Positions 51,972-61,741 of a DNA stretch of 64,000 nucleotides are shown in pieces; positions within the stretch are counted from its first letter, which is position 1; each line of letters opens with the position of its first letter. The notes beneath the pieces were generated by a model that was not told the DNA's origin, did not search any database, and saw only the letters and a program-made list of their open reading frames with translations. The DNA comes from Symbiodinium natans (taxonomy: Eukaryota > Sar > Dinophyceae > Suessiales > Symbiodiniaceae). Location: contig CAJNDS010002424.1 in assembly GCA_905221605.1 (NCBI GenBank), positions 359,209 to 423,208 of the forward strand. Reading direction: 5' to 3'. Made by a program: the position numbers and the translations under genes.

Positions 51972-52260
51972 GTGGAAGTCTTGAATCTGTCTCTGGGCTT
52001 GGCAGGACCTTTTGTTGACGTACCCCTTCCAAGCTCTGGTCAAGGTCTTTAGCCCGCTGGGAAGATGCACCCCTCGCAAGCACTGGTTAAAATGCTCGCC
52101 GAAGGTCAAGGTTTGGTAGCTGGGAAGCTGCACCCCTGCCAGGCTCCGGTCGACATCACAGCCGAACGTGAAGGTCTTTAGACCCCTGAGAAACTGATCC
52201 CTTTCCAAGCAATGGTCAAAGCTTCCGCCGAATCTTGGTGGCCTTGGGACCAGCAGGGAG
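51972..52260 (-). CDS. BspA-type leucine-rich repeat fragment
   Basis: The frame shows successive repeats of the type F..SL.GV.LP..L..LTFG: FGGSFDHCLERDQFLRGLKT, FTFGCDVDRSLAGVQLPS, then LTFGEHFNQCLRGVHLPSGL. Such repeats form a solenoid and are often surface-associated in protists; function here unknown. No start or membrane anchor in view; the end runs into variant telomere-type repeats, so it is partial. Overlaps in another frame the 3' end of the phosphatase. Confidence 0.6.
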
Positions 52261-52276
52261 CTGTAAGGAATAGCCA

Positions 52277-52540
52277 TCACTGAGTCCAGTCGTCTCGTTG
52301 AGATCGCCTCGCGGAAGTGTAGAGCCACCAGCGGTTGCGCTCAATCCACCTAAAAGTCTTCATGAAGCCGCGCCTCAGTTCTCCATGAACACAATTGTGT
52401 TTAAGGTTACATAAGCTGTCTTTATGTATATAATTCTGCAGAACGAGGAAGCACAAAAAGCTTTGAGGTTCAACTACAAAATGGGCAAGCTGCAGCCCGT
52501 GCAGGTCGATGACCGGCCGCTTCTGGCGCATCTCTCGGAT
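52277..52540 (-). CDS. C-terminal part of dual-specificity phosphatase
   Basis: After an actcag acceptor the frame reads IREMRQKRPVIDLHGLQLAH, which matches the helix following the catalytic loop in the family. It goes on to a tryptophan-rich end and stops at TGA (52277). An internal 42-base segment (about 52436-52477) begins GTAGTTG and ends TTCTGCAG and could be spliced or read through, since it is open and a multiple of three. The intron phase to the exon above was not resolved. Confidence 0.55.
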   Translation of the reverse strand: MREMRQKRPVIDLHGLQLAHFVVEPQSFLCFLVLQNYIHKDSLCNLKHNCVHGELRRGFMKTFRWIERNRWWLYTSARRSQRDDWTQ

Positions 52541-52633
52541 CTGAGTCCAAGGCTTGAGATTATAACTGCGTGGGGTTTCCTAGCCAAGAAATTCTGCAAC
52601 TAAACGAAAAAAAAAAAGTAAACAACAACTCAC

Positions 52634-52787
52634 ACTTCAGTGGGCGAGCAGCCAGATCGTCTGCCCACAGGTCGTGATTCTGCAAAAGTGCCACGGCGAT
52701 CGTCAAAGCAGGACCGCGGACCCTGCCAACGTTGCAATGGACCCACACTTGCCGGTGTGGCTCCAGGGTCAGCTCACGGATGAAGTT
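52634..52787 (-). CDS. Dual-specificity protein phosphatase, catalytic exon
   Basis: The frame reads FIRELTLEPHRQVW then VHCNVGRVRGPALTIAVALL. H-C-N-V-G-R-V-R is the HC-x5-R phosphate-binding loop of cysteine phosphatases: Cys attacks phospho-tyrosine or phospho-serine/threonine and Arg binds the phosphate. The following hydrophobic helix is typical. Acceptor ggtggcag; donor GTGAGT followed by a T-rich intron ending ttgcag, so this gene has ordinary introns, unlike the telomere-repeat ones. Substrate unknown; a cytosolic or nuclear protein is expected. Confidence 0.7.
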
Positions 52788-53226
52788 CTGCCACCTCCAT
52801 AGGAAACCCTCAACCCGAAATTGGCACGAATTCTATTTCTGGTTTTCTTCTCTCTTTATCATCCTAAAACCTAAACCCCGCAACGCCCGGAAATCAACAT
52901 TAGCGATGAAAATACAGTCTATATAGAAAAACGCAATTTGATTGCGGGAGTAAGTCAATATCCTACATTTCAATAATTCATGCGCCGAGGAGCAGATTCT
53001 GCCTCTGAGCAAGGTAGTTCGGATTGGCAGGCACGACGCGCACACCCAGCGGTTCCAAGAGCTTTTTCTCTTCTTCATATGCCCTTGGTGCAGCGTGTAA
53101 TACTATACTGTGAGACCGTAGCACTCAACCCTTTGGCTCTCCGCCCCCAAATATGACAACCCCTAGACAACCAGAAACTGCAAAGAGGTCGGCTTGATAA
53201 GGGTTTATGATCGTTAAAAGGTGCAC

Positions 53227-53350
53227 CAAGATTCTGTCGTCGCTGGCAGTTCAAGACGAGCAGATCAGACATCGTGAAGCGGGTACGCAGGTCAGCCACC
53301 GTCTGCACCCCACTGAGCGTCAAGCCGTGGAACTCCACAAAGTGCCACGT
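53227..53350 (-). CDS. Exon upstream of the phosphatase, unknown
   Basis: Acceptor ccctgaag; the frame contains FVEFHGLTLSGVQTVADLRT then RFTMSDLLVLNCQRR. Donor GTGCACC. Position suggests the N-terminal part of the phosphatase gene, or a neighbouring gene. The segment VADLRTRF resembles a ubiquitin-like fold pattern, but weakly. Confidence 0.5.
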
Positions 53351-53477
53351 CTTCAGGGATCCCGGAAAACCCCCGCGTAATCAGGCCTGCAATTGGGAAC
53401 TTGCTTTAAGATGACAATTGAAGGGGTTCAAGGCTCCAAGAGACACGTCAAGTGTTTCGGTAACCCTGAACCCTTTT

Positions 53478-53786
53478 CTATATTTCTAACCTAAACCCTA
53501 AACCAAAAAATGTTGTAGCCACACCGTCCTCCGTGCCGTCCTGCCACTGCCACTGCCAATTGGCCGCAGCACCGGCTCGCCAATCCTCGCCCTCCTCCTG
53601 CTCTTCCTGGGTCGAAGCCGCCGCTTCTGCATCTATCACCTCCTCCGCCTGCTCCTCCGGTCTGTCCTGCACTTCTTCCTCCGATTCCTCTTCCTTCTCC
53701 TCTACGGGCGCACGGAGCGCCCCCTCCTTTTGAACCAGGGAAGCGCGAAGGAGGTGCGGAGCTGAACTTGGCCTTGCTCTCTTCAC
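53478..53786 (-). CDS. Short acidic protein or exon
   Basis: Starts MKRARPSSAPHLLRASLVQK and becomes strongly acidic (EEKEEESEEEVQDRPEEQAE). A second ATG in another frame (MKVWREESKAKFSSAPP) starts 13 bases upstream, so the frame is not certain. The N-terminal block recurs at 54140-54207. Coding status moderate. Confidence 0.4.
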   Translation of the reverse strand: MKRARPSSAPHLLRASLVQKEGALRAPVEEKEEESEEEVQDRPEEQAEEVIDAEAAASTQEEQEEGEDWRAGAAANWQWQWQDGTEDGVATTFFGLGFRLEI

Positions 53787-53800
53787 GCCAGACCTTCATA

Positions 53801-54222
53801 GGGTTTAGGGTTTAGGGTTTAAGGTTTAGGGTTTAGGGTTTAGGGGGTTTAGGGTTTAGGGTTTAGGCTTTAGGGTTTAGGACTTGGGGTTTAGGGTTTA
53901 TGGTTTAGGGTTTAAGGTTTTGGGTTTAAGGTTTAGGGTTTAGGTCTTTCTAGATGCTTCTATAAAAATTGTATTAGTGCTGCGATTAGGCGCGGAGGTC
54001 GGGTGTTTAGAGAAGACCTTGTCACAGAACATACAGATAGAATGTTTTTTTAGGCGACGAGAAGGGAAAGTTCAGCGTGGAGGACTTGTGGAAAGAAAAG
54101 GGGGACCTGCAAATGTTGCCGAGCCGCGACCACACTCCCGCCCCCTCCTCCTCAACCAGCGAGGCGCGAGGGAGGTGCGGAGCGGAGACTGGCCTCGCCC
54201 GCTTCACGCCAGACCTTCATAG
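53801..54222. repeat. Tandem segment duplication, unit 1
   Basis: The unit consists of a telomere-type tract (53801-53943), a knuckle-encoding piece (53945-54125) and a copy of the MKRARP block (54130-54222). It repeats at 54223-54600 at roughly 85% identity by eye. Confidence 0.7.
53965..54060 (-). pseudogene. Zinc-knuckle-like fragment, copy 1
   Basis: The minus frame reads HSICMFCDKVFSKHPTSAPN. C-x2-C then H is the start of a C2H2-type finger, but the second half is absent. Paralogue of 54395-54485. Could be a relic of a zinc-finger or BED-type DNA-binding protein. Confidence 0.4.
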
Positions 54223-54600
54223 GGTTTAGGGTTTAAGGTTAAGGGCTTAAGGTTTAGAGTTTAGGGTTGTTTGTTGTTTAGGGTTTAGGGTTTAGGGTTT
54301 AGGGTTTAGGGTTTAGGGTTTAGGGTTTAGGGTTTAGGGTTTAGGGTTTAGGGCTTAGGGTTTAGGGTTTAGGGTTTAGTTCTTTCTAGATGTTTCTATA
54401 GAGCATTGTATTAGAGCTGCGATTGGGCGCGGAGGTTGGGTGTTTACAGAAAACCTTGTCACAGAACTTGCAGATATAATGTTCCTTTGGGCGACGAGAA
54501 GAGAAAGTTCAAGGCGTGGAGGACTTCTGCAAAGAAAAGGGGGACCTGCAAATGTTGCCGAGCCGCGACCATACTCCCGTGACTGCGTGGCACTTAAAAC
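54223..54600. repeat. Tandem segment duplication, unit 2
   Basis: Telomere-type tract at 54223-54378, knuckle piece at 54380-54572, then divergence from unit 1 at about 54585. Confidence 0.7.
54395..54485 (-). pseudogene. Zinc-knuckle-like fragment, copy 2
   Basis: The minus frame reads EHYICKFCDKVFCKHPTSAP. The Cys pair is kept in both copies. Confidence 0.4.
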
Positions 54601-55690
54601 GCCGTGTAGAGCGCCGGTGCTCTTTAGCAGTGCGTTTCTTGTACTTTGGCATGGCAGACACTCAGAAACAAGCCATTGGGAAGGCACGCTGGCTGGAAAT
54701 ACGCTAGGGAGGCACGCTGGCTATATATAGGGTTGAGTGCCTGTCGTATGGGGCTTAGGGGCTGTGTCGAGTGCATAGACGATATGGGTTCTAGGTTTTC
54801 AGGTATAACCCTTGCTGCGAGTGTTTTAGTGTAGATAGAGCGCATGTGCAGTTTTTGGCGCTGTAGGGGTGATTCTTGAAACCCTAAAGCCGAACCAACC
54901 CTGAATCTTCCTAAGCCTCAAGACTCTTGAAATCCTAAAGCTTAAATAACCCTGAAACCTCCTAAACCTCAAGCCACACCCTTGAACCCGCGCCGGCAAC
55001 AAATCGCTACAAAGCCGAATCTCGCAACCGCCAAGCAACAACTACAACTACGAGTTCAAGTTATACTCCGGGTTCAGGATTGGGTTCATATACTTCTACC
55101 ACCTTCTCGCCTTCTCCCCAACCCTAAACCCTAAATCCTAAATCCTAAACCCTAAACCCTCAACCCTAAACCTCTAAACCCTTAACCCTCAACGACTTCA
55201 GACCTAAACCGTCCTGTGCATTGCCAGGCGCTGCAACTGCTGGCAAACTCCTCACCTACCGAAACCCTATTTTATGGCGAGCTACATGAGCCATCTCGCC
55301 TGTCAATTCCTGGCAACAGCGAGCCTCCCGAAAACCCTAACCCCTAACCCCTAATCCTTAAACCCTTAACCCTTAACCCTAGACCCTACACACTAAACCC
55401 GAAGCCCTGCATTCTAAACCCCAAACCCTAAAACCGAATGGGATGTTCAGGGTCAAGGGATCTTGGCCTTGCGCAGTCCCTGGATACTGGGCCCCAAAAG
55501 GGCTCTCAGAATTTTAACCGTCGTGCGTGCTGCTGCGTTGGCAGCAGATCACACCAGCAAGGGGCCAAGTTTCAAGTTTGGGGTTTCGGGTTTAAGGTTC
55601 AGGGCAGAAGTTTAGGATTTAAGGTTTAAGGTTTAGGGTTTAGGGTTTAGGGTTTAGAGTTAAGGGTTTAGGGTTTAGGGTTTGCCCAAC
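54600..55690. other. Unassigned stretch with degenerate telomere-type words
   Basis: Short overlapping frames only. TTTAGGG at 55620-55682. A GGAGGCACGCTGGCT-like duplication lies at 54685 and 54708. No gene recognised. Confidence 0.35.
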
Positions 55691-55694
55691 GGTG

Positions 55695-55830
55695 CTGACT
55701 AACCCACCTTATAGTCACACTAGGGGCACTTATAAGAGGCTTATAAGTGGGTTAGAAGTACAGGTTTAATTGGGGCATTTCAAAGGCTTATAAAAGTGGG
55801 TTGTAAGTGCCGTTCGAATTGCCGACTCCT
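55695..55830. repeat. Diverged element-like repeat
   Basis: CTTATAAGAGGCTTATAAGTGG and a second TATAAAAGTGGGTTGTAAGTG; similar words occur inside the AAGTACCATGAAC family. Ends not recognised. Confidence 0.35.
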
Positions 55831-55849
55831 GCGCTCACAGTGCTGCAGC

Positions 55850-56400
55850 TCTTTAGATATTTAAACTGTTAAAAAAATTAAAGTGTTTAAAGTGTTTAAA
55901 CTGCAAATCGTCCAAAAAACACCACAGAACTTAACAAATGTAAAGTTTAAAACTCAAAACCCTTTAACCTTAACATTTTTTCAAAACGATTTGCAGTTAG
56001 TTTAAACAAACAATTTAAAAACTTTAAACACTGTAAATATTTAAAAACTTTAAACTGTTTAAACTGTTTAAACTGTTTAAACTGTTTAAACTGCGCCTTC
56101 TTGAAGGTTCATGGTACTTACTAACCAATACGACTGGGCTTATAACCCTACTGATAATTGAGAACCCCTATAAGGCCCTTTAGGGCTATTATAAGTAGGG
56201 TTCTAGGTACAGTTATAACTGGTTAGTAAGTACCATGAACCTTTTCAAGTTCCTTTTGCAGTTTACACAGTTTAAACACTTTGAATATTTAAATGTTTAA
56301 ACTGTTTACGATTTGCAGTTGAAACAGCTTAAACAGTTTACACAGTTCAATCCCCTGAAATATTTAAACAGTTTAAACTGTTTAAACTGCGCCTTCTTTT
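55850..56400. repeat. TTTAAAC repeat block, left part
   Basis: Units of GTTTAAACTGTTTAAAC with the spacer CTGCGCCTTC, more diverged than the main array at 58290-60140. Split by the inverted-repeat element at 56104-56248. Confidence 0.9.
56104..56248. mobile_element. Short inverted-repeat element, family AAGTACCATGAAC, best copy
   Basis: Left GGTTCATGGTACTTACTAAC and right GTTAGTAAGTACCATGAACC are perfect 20-base inverted repeats; about 145 bases with no coding frame. It sits inside a CTGCGCCTTC spacer of the TTTAAAC array, so it inserted after the array existed. Confidence 0.75.
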
Positions 56401-57450
56401 CACAGTCAGCGTTTGGCCACACCTTGCGCATATCTCCACGCCAAGTCTTAATTCCTTCCACCTGAGATTCACCTTCTTTCATCCTGTCAGTGAGAACCTC
56501 GCACTCACTCACAAAATAGTCTGCAGGTACGTCTACACCCCTGCCTGGGGGCGTCTTCGTTGGCCAGCGACCCCCAGGGAGAGCGCTGGCCCTCTGCTTC
56601 AAATCTGGCTTTCAAAACCGACCTTGCGCAACAGCAACTGACTCGCTTAGTGGCAGGGTTGGCACACACACACACACACCTTTCAATCAGAAAGGTCGAG
56701 GCATACGTTGGCATTCTTCATGGAAAGATGGAGGCATAAGCAGACTCTGTCAGCTACGACGCTAAATCGAACGCCGATTGGAACTTCTGCCGCTAATGCA
56801 TTTGAACTCTTTGGGACATCAGAGAGCACGCAAGTCTCTACTCTAGGCAGAACATCTCCACATGCCCACACTCGTGCTGGCGTCTGAAACACACTCTGAC
56901 ATGGCAAATTCACACCTACTATGGCCCTGAAGAAAGCAGAACTGACGGACGCAACTGCCAAAGCCTCTGCGGGTCAACACATCGGAAATCAGACGGTAAC
57001 AGACTGAGCATGTAGTGCACACAACGCTGCCGTTCAGTCAGAATAACAGGCTGCCAAGATGAGGTCTGGTTCTTCAACCAGGTTGCTGTAACTGCTGAGA
57101 ACTTGATAAGCTCTGGCGGAGGAAGCTGCCAGAAGTGAGACTCAGTGAGACATAGAATTTGTAACTTGATCCTGCACCAAGAGCTGATATATCGATTGTT
57201 CATCCAACAACGTGCCTTCTGTGTGCTGTAGGGTGAGCTCTGCTCCTGGATCTCCCGGCGTGACTGCAGAGTCCGCTGTATGTCTGGCCACATGAAACGC
57301 TGCTGCCTTCGGACTGGTCTGCATGTGCCCCGCCGGAGACAATACCGGTGAAGGTCCACCAACTTTGCACTGATCCTCTCACCAGCTGCAAACGCATTAA
57401 GTGCACTACCATTTTGTTGCGAACACGTCAAAGAACAGGCAAGCGCGTCG
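56400..57450. other. Unassigned, possibly minus-strand coding
   Basis: A minus frame of 170 codons at 56919-57431 overlaps another minus frame (57142-57342) that reads ELTLQHTEGTLLDEQSIYQL. A third at 56306-56602 contains FVSECEVLTDRMKEGESQVE. Together they may be a broken or spliced gene; I could not join them or name a family. Confidence 0.35.
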
Positions 57451-57967
57451 ACAGCAACCCTTGAGCGGAGATATTACGGATGGAAACACGCATTCTGAGT
57501 TCAAGCTATCTCCTGAGATCAAACCTGTTCATGACATCGTACTGACTGTGAACACAGTCGCAATGACAGGCAACAGACGGTGACAACTGCACACAGACGG
57601 TGACAAGTGCAAGCGCACTTATTCAGAGGAATTCTGTCAGACTGTACACTCACACACACTGCTTCTCATCGACAGTCCTGGCATAGAAAACGCCTGCGAG
57701 AACGTCATATACATAGAATGTCACATACATAGAATGGTAGACAAGGGATATGGGTATGTATATGTGTATAAACCACGGTCCGGAGCTTTCGCCGAACCCG
57801 GACAGGCATGCAAACCACGGTCCAGCACATACCGGACCCGGAACTGCACATACAAATAACTTTAACGGTTTTGAGCATAACGGCTCGCCTGAAAGCGGCG
57901 GGGGCACGAAAAAAAAATTGCGAGAGTTTAACCTGGGCGGAGACCCAATTTTACACCGAAAAGATTG
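57450..57967. other. Unassigned stretch
   Basis: Holds a direct repeat AAACCACGGTCC (57770, 57811) and short direct repeats of CAGACGGTGACAA (57567, 57594). No gene recognised. Confidence 0.35.
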
Positions 57968-58240
57968 CGTCCCAGGAGGGCGGCCGGCTCGCCTAAGGGC
58001 GGCCGGCTCGCCTAAGAGCGGCCGGCTCGCCTGAGGGCGGCCGGTGCGCCTAGCGCGCCTAGGGCGGCCGGCTCGCCTGAGGGCGGCCGGTGCGCCTAGC
58101 GCGCCTAAGGGCGGCCGGCTCGCCTGAGGGCGGCTGGTGCGCCTAGCGCGCCTAAGGGCGGCCGGCTCGCCTGAGGGCGGCCGGCGCGCCTAGCACGCCT
58201 AAGGGCGGCCAGCTCGCCTCAGGGCGGCTGGCTCACCTTT
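57968..58240. repeat. GC-rich tandem array, GGGCGGCCGGCTCGCCT units
   Basis: About 15 imperfect 18-20 base units, some alternating with GTGCGCCTAGCGCGCCTAAG to give a composite of about 57 bases. The only strongly GC array in an AT-rich neighbourhood. Confidence 0.9.
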
Positions 58241-58289
58241 TCTGGTGAGTGTGGTTCGTGGCCGCCTTTCAATTAACAAATGAATACTA

Positions 58290-60140
58290 TTCGCAATTTA
58301 AACACTTTTTAACTGTTTAAACTGTTGAAACTGCGCCTTCCTTTTGCAGTTTAAACACTTTAAACACTTTAAATATTTAAAAAGTTTAAACTGTTTAAAC
58401 TGCGCCTTCTATTCGCAGTTTAAACAGTTTAAACACTTTAAATATTTACAAAGTTTAAACTGTTTAAACTGCGCCTTCTATTGGCAGTTTAAACAGTTTA
58501 AACACTTTAAATATTTAAAAAGATTAAAAAGTTTAAACTGTTTAAAGTGTTTAAACTGCAAATCGTCCAGAAAAAGCACTACAGAATTCAAAAAAATGGA
58601 AAGCTTAAAACTCGGCTTTTTGAAACGATTTGCAGTTTAAACAGTTTAAACAGTTTAAACACTTTAAACACTTTAAATATTTAAAAAGTTTAAACTGTTT
58701 AAACTGCGCCTTCTATTCGCAGTTTAAACACTTTAAACACTTTAAATATTTAAAAAGTTTAAACTGTTTAAACTGCGCCTTCTATTCGCAGTTTAAACAC
58801 TTTAAACACTTTTAATATTTAAAAAGTTTAAACTGTTTAAACTGCGCCTTCTATTCGCAGTTTAAACAGTTTAAACACTTTAAATATTTAAAAAGATTAA
58901 AAAGTTTAAACTGTTTAAAGTGTTTAAACTGCAAATCGTCCAGAAAAAGCACTACAGAATTGAAAAGATGTAAAGCTTAAAACTCGGCTTTTTGAAACGA
59001 TTTGCAGTTTAAACAGTTTAAACAGTTTAAACACTTTAAACACTTTAAATATTTTAAAAGTTTAAACTGTTTAAACTGCGCCTTCTATTCGCAGTTTAAA
59101 CAGTTTAAACACTTTAAATATTTAAGAAGTTTAAACTGTTTAAACTGCGCCTTCTATTGGCAGTTTAAACAGTTTAAACACTTTAAATATTTAAAAAGAT
59201 TAAAAAGTTTAAACTGTTTAAAGTGTTTAAACTGCAAATCGTCCAGAAAAAGCACTACAGAATTGAAAAGATGTAAAGCTTAAAACTCGGCTTTTTGAAA
59301 CGATTTGCAGTTTAAACAGTTTAAACAGTTTAAACACTTTAAACACTTTAAACACTTTAAATATTTAAAAAGTTTAAACTTTTTAAACTGCGCCTTCTAT
59401 TCGCAGTTTAAACACTTTAAACACTTTAAATATTTAAAAAGTTTAAACTGTTTAAACTGCGCCTTCTATTCGCAGTTTAAACAGTTTAAACACTTTAAAT
59501 ATTTAAAAAGATTAAAAAGTTTAAACTGTTTAAAGTGTTTAAACTGCAAATCGTCCAGAAAAAGCACTACAGAATTGAAAAGATGTAAAGCTTGAAACTC
59601 GGCTTTTTGAAACGATTTGCAGTTTAAACAGTTTAAACAGTTTAAACACTTTAAACACTTTAAATATTTTAAAAGTTTAAACTGTTTAAACTGCGCCTTC
59701 TATTCGCAGTTTAAACACTTTAAACACTTTAAATATTTAAAAAGTTTAAACTGTTTAAACTGCGCCTTCTATTCGCAGTTTAAACAGTTTAAACACTTTA
59801 AATATTTAAAAAGATTAAAAAGTTTAAACTGTTTAAAGTGTTTAAACTGCAAATCGTCCAGAAAAAGCACTACAGAATTCAAAAAATGTAAAGCTTAAAA
59901 CTCGGCTTTTTGAAACGATTTGCAGTTTAAACAGTTTAAACAGTTTAAACACTTTAAACACTTTAAATATTTAAAAAGTTTAAACTGTTTAAACTGCGCC
60001 TTCTATTCGCAGTTTAAACAGTTTAAACACTTTAAATATTAAAAATATTTAAACTGTTTAAACTGCGCCTTCCTTTTGCAGTTTAAACAGTTGAAACACT
60101 TTAAATATTTAAACTATTCAAACTGTTTAAACTGCGCCTT
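58290..60140. repeat. Higher-order AT-rich array, TTTAAAC units
   Basis: Basic block: CAGTTTAAACAGTTTAAACA, CTTTAAATATTTAAAAAG, GTTTAAACTGTTTAAACTGC, GCCTTCTATTCG. Three or four blocks plus a unique 90-base piece (AAATCGTCCAGAAAAAGCAC...AACGATTTGCAG) form a higher-order unit of about 303-372 bases. It starts at about 58622, 58994, 59297, 59609 and 59920. The recurring QFKQFKHFKYLKSLNCLNC frames are by-products of the repeat. Each block is self-complementary. Confidence 0.9.
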
Positions 60141-60603
60141 CAAGGCCCGCACTTTAATCAGTTTTATCTTTTTAAATAGCACAGGGCACCCGTCAAATAG
60201 AGCATAAAGGTCTACCTTACATATATGTATATATATATATTTATGTATATCTAGATTTGTACTCTCTATATATATATGGTCACACCCCCCCCCCCATGAT
60301 CCATATGTATCCTTTTCTTGCTTGTCCTTCTGCACCTGTGCTTATTTGCACATCTGGTTGAAGTGAAAAAACACCGGTATTTACGATACTTTCGTGTCTT
60401 GCCATGTCTGAAGCTACAACTTGCTATTGATTATCTACACTTTTAAACAACAGAAATCTACAAACAGAATCCGTTTCTGGATTTGGTTTTGTGTGGTTTG
60501 CTAATCTCTATTATTCACTCTATAGTAGCTTCCAATATACACCTTCTTGAACTTCAACAATATTCATTGATTAGATAAATATTACCTTAAAAACCATTGT
60601 ATA

Positions 60604-61465
60604 ATGCATGAACATAAAAGAAGAGATGAAGGGGTTTCAAATAAAGCACCTAACACAAGAAGCAGACTACATAATGAAGTTAGAGACGAATTCGCAAAGA
60701 CAGAGACATTCTTAACGGACACGCAAGGACTTAAATTAGCGTATGAGAATCCTGACGGGATATATCAAAAATGGTTCTATTTTATACATTGCTGGCACTA
60801 AAAGCTGTAGAGATGTTTATGGTGATTGAAACATTCCTCTATATAAGACGCAACTGACTCAGTGTCATAAAGATGTAGATAAGTTCATTCAAGATGGTTT
60901 TATTGAAATAGACGGTTAAAGAAAAGAAGAAACTGGAATTTCTAGTATTGTAAGTCACAGTTTAGGTTCAGCATACGGACAACAATAAAACAATGATTAT
61001 GGGAATGTATTCAGAAGTCGTAGCTATGGTTCTCCTTATGTATCAGGACAACGACCAGAAGACACTGGGACAAAACATATGAATACGGAAAGTAGAAGAC
61101 CCCGTTAGTATGTTTGAAAAAGGAAGTATAACATCAAAGAAATCAACATTAGACCCTCTACAAAAACATCCTTATGAAGATATAGGCAATATTAAAAACA
61201 AAGCAGGACATCTACTTATAACCGAAGAAGTTTTTAACAACAGTTTGATGCCATAATCATTTCATAAGAAAGCAACAACATACGAACAAATAGAGACATC
61301 GAAGATAGAGAAGCAATTTAAACAACATGCTTACGAAGAGATAAGAAAGTTAGTTGAGAATAATTAAGTAGATGAAGCAGTTAAGCAGGTGAAAGGTAGG
61401 AAGAAGAATAATAGTAAGACACTTCATATAGTTTTGAATTACTTGATTGAAAACAAGTTGAAGGT
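60604..61465 (+). pseudogene. Class-3 lipase-like protein, interrupted frame
   Basis: From ATG at 60604 the frame contains DTQGLKLAYENPDG; a one-base slip near 60755 moves to the frame SILYIAGTKSCRDVYGD, and a second slip between 61050 and 61095 moves to DPVSMFEKGS. SHSLGSAYG fits the nucleophile elbow (Ser between Gly/Ser and Gly) of class-3 lipases, expected to cleave acyl esters. In-frame TGA (60827) and TAA (60917, 60986, 61254, 61365) stand where Trp and Gln read well. Similar lipase-like proteins are known in Polinton-like elements. Broken by decay, or recoded; both stay open. Confidence 0.5.
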
Positions 61466-61504
61466 ATGTATATGTAATCAAATTATCTATGCTATTTATA
61501 TATC

Positions 61505-61740
61505 ATGGAAACTTTTAGTCCCGCAGATATCCTCATTGATAGTTGAAGTTTTCTTTGACACAAAGGTAGTTCTTGTGTTAATTGTCAAGGGTTTAAGACC
61601 AAAACGATATTTGGATTTAAACCATTGCGTGGCCTCTTCTCACAAGTTAGATATTTGCCGTCAAAAAATATGGGAAACTTACCAATTGAAATAGAATTGG
61701 TAACTAATGCTACTAGTTGTATCAATTACCGCAGTCAGAA
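61505..61740 (+). pseudogene. Capsid-like fragment, with in-frame TGA
   Basis: From ATG at 61505 the frame starts METFSPADILIDS and, after TGA codons at 61544 and 61556, continues SSCVNCQGFKTKTIFGFKPL then RGLFSQVRYLPSKNMGNLPI and EIELV. The pattern 'F-x-PL-x-GLF...LP...M..LPIEIELV' recalls the jelly-roll major capsid proteins of Polinton-like viruses. It is cut off at 61740 by tandem repeats, so partial. Assigned by pattern memory only. Confidence 0.4.
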
Positions 61741-61741
61741 C

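Noticed and set aside
58344-59898. Family of 60-98 residue frames QFKQFKHFKYLKSLNCLNC
   Set aside because: They follow the TTTAAAC array period exactly and are equally interrupted in every unit; satellite by-products.
58290-60140. CRISPR array
   Set aside because: Spacers are themselves repeated and the setting is eukaryotic; it is a higher-order satellite.
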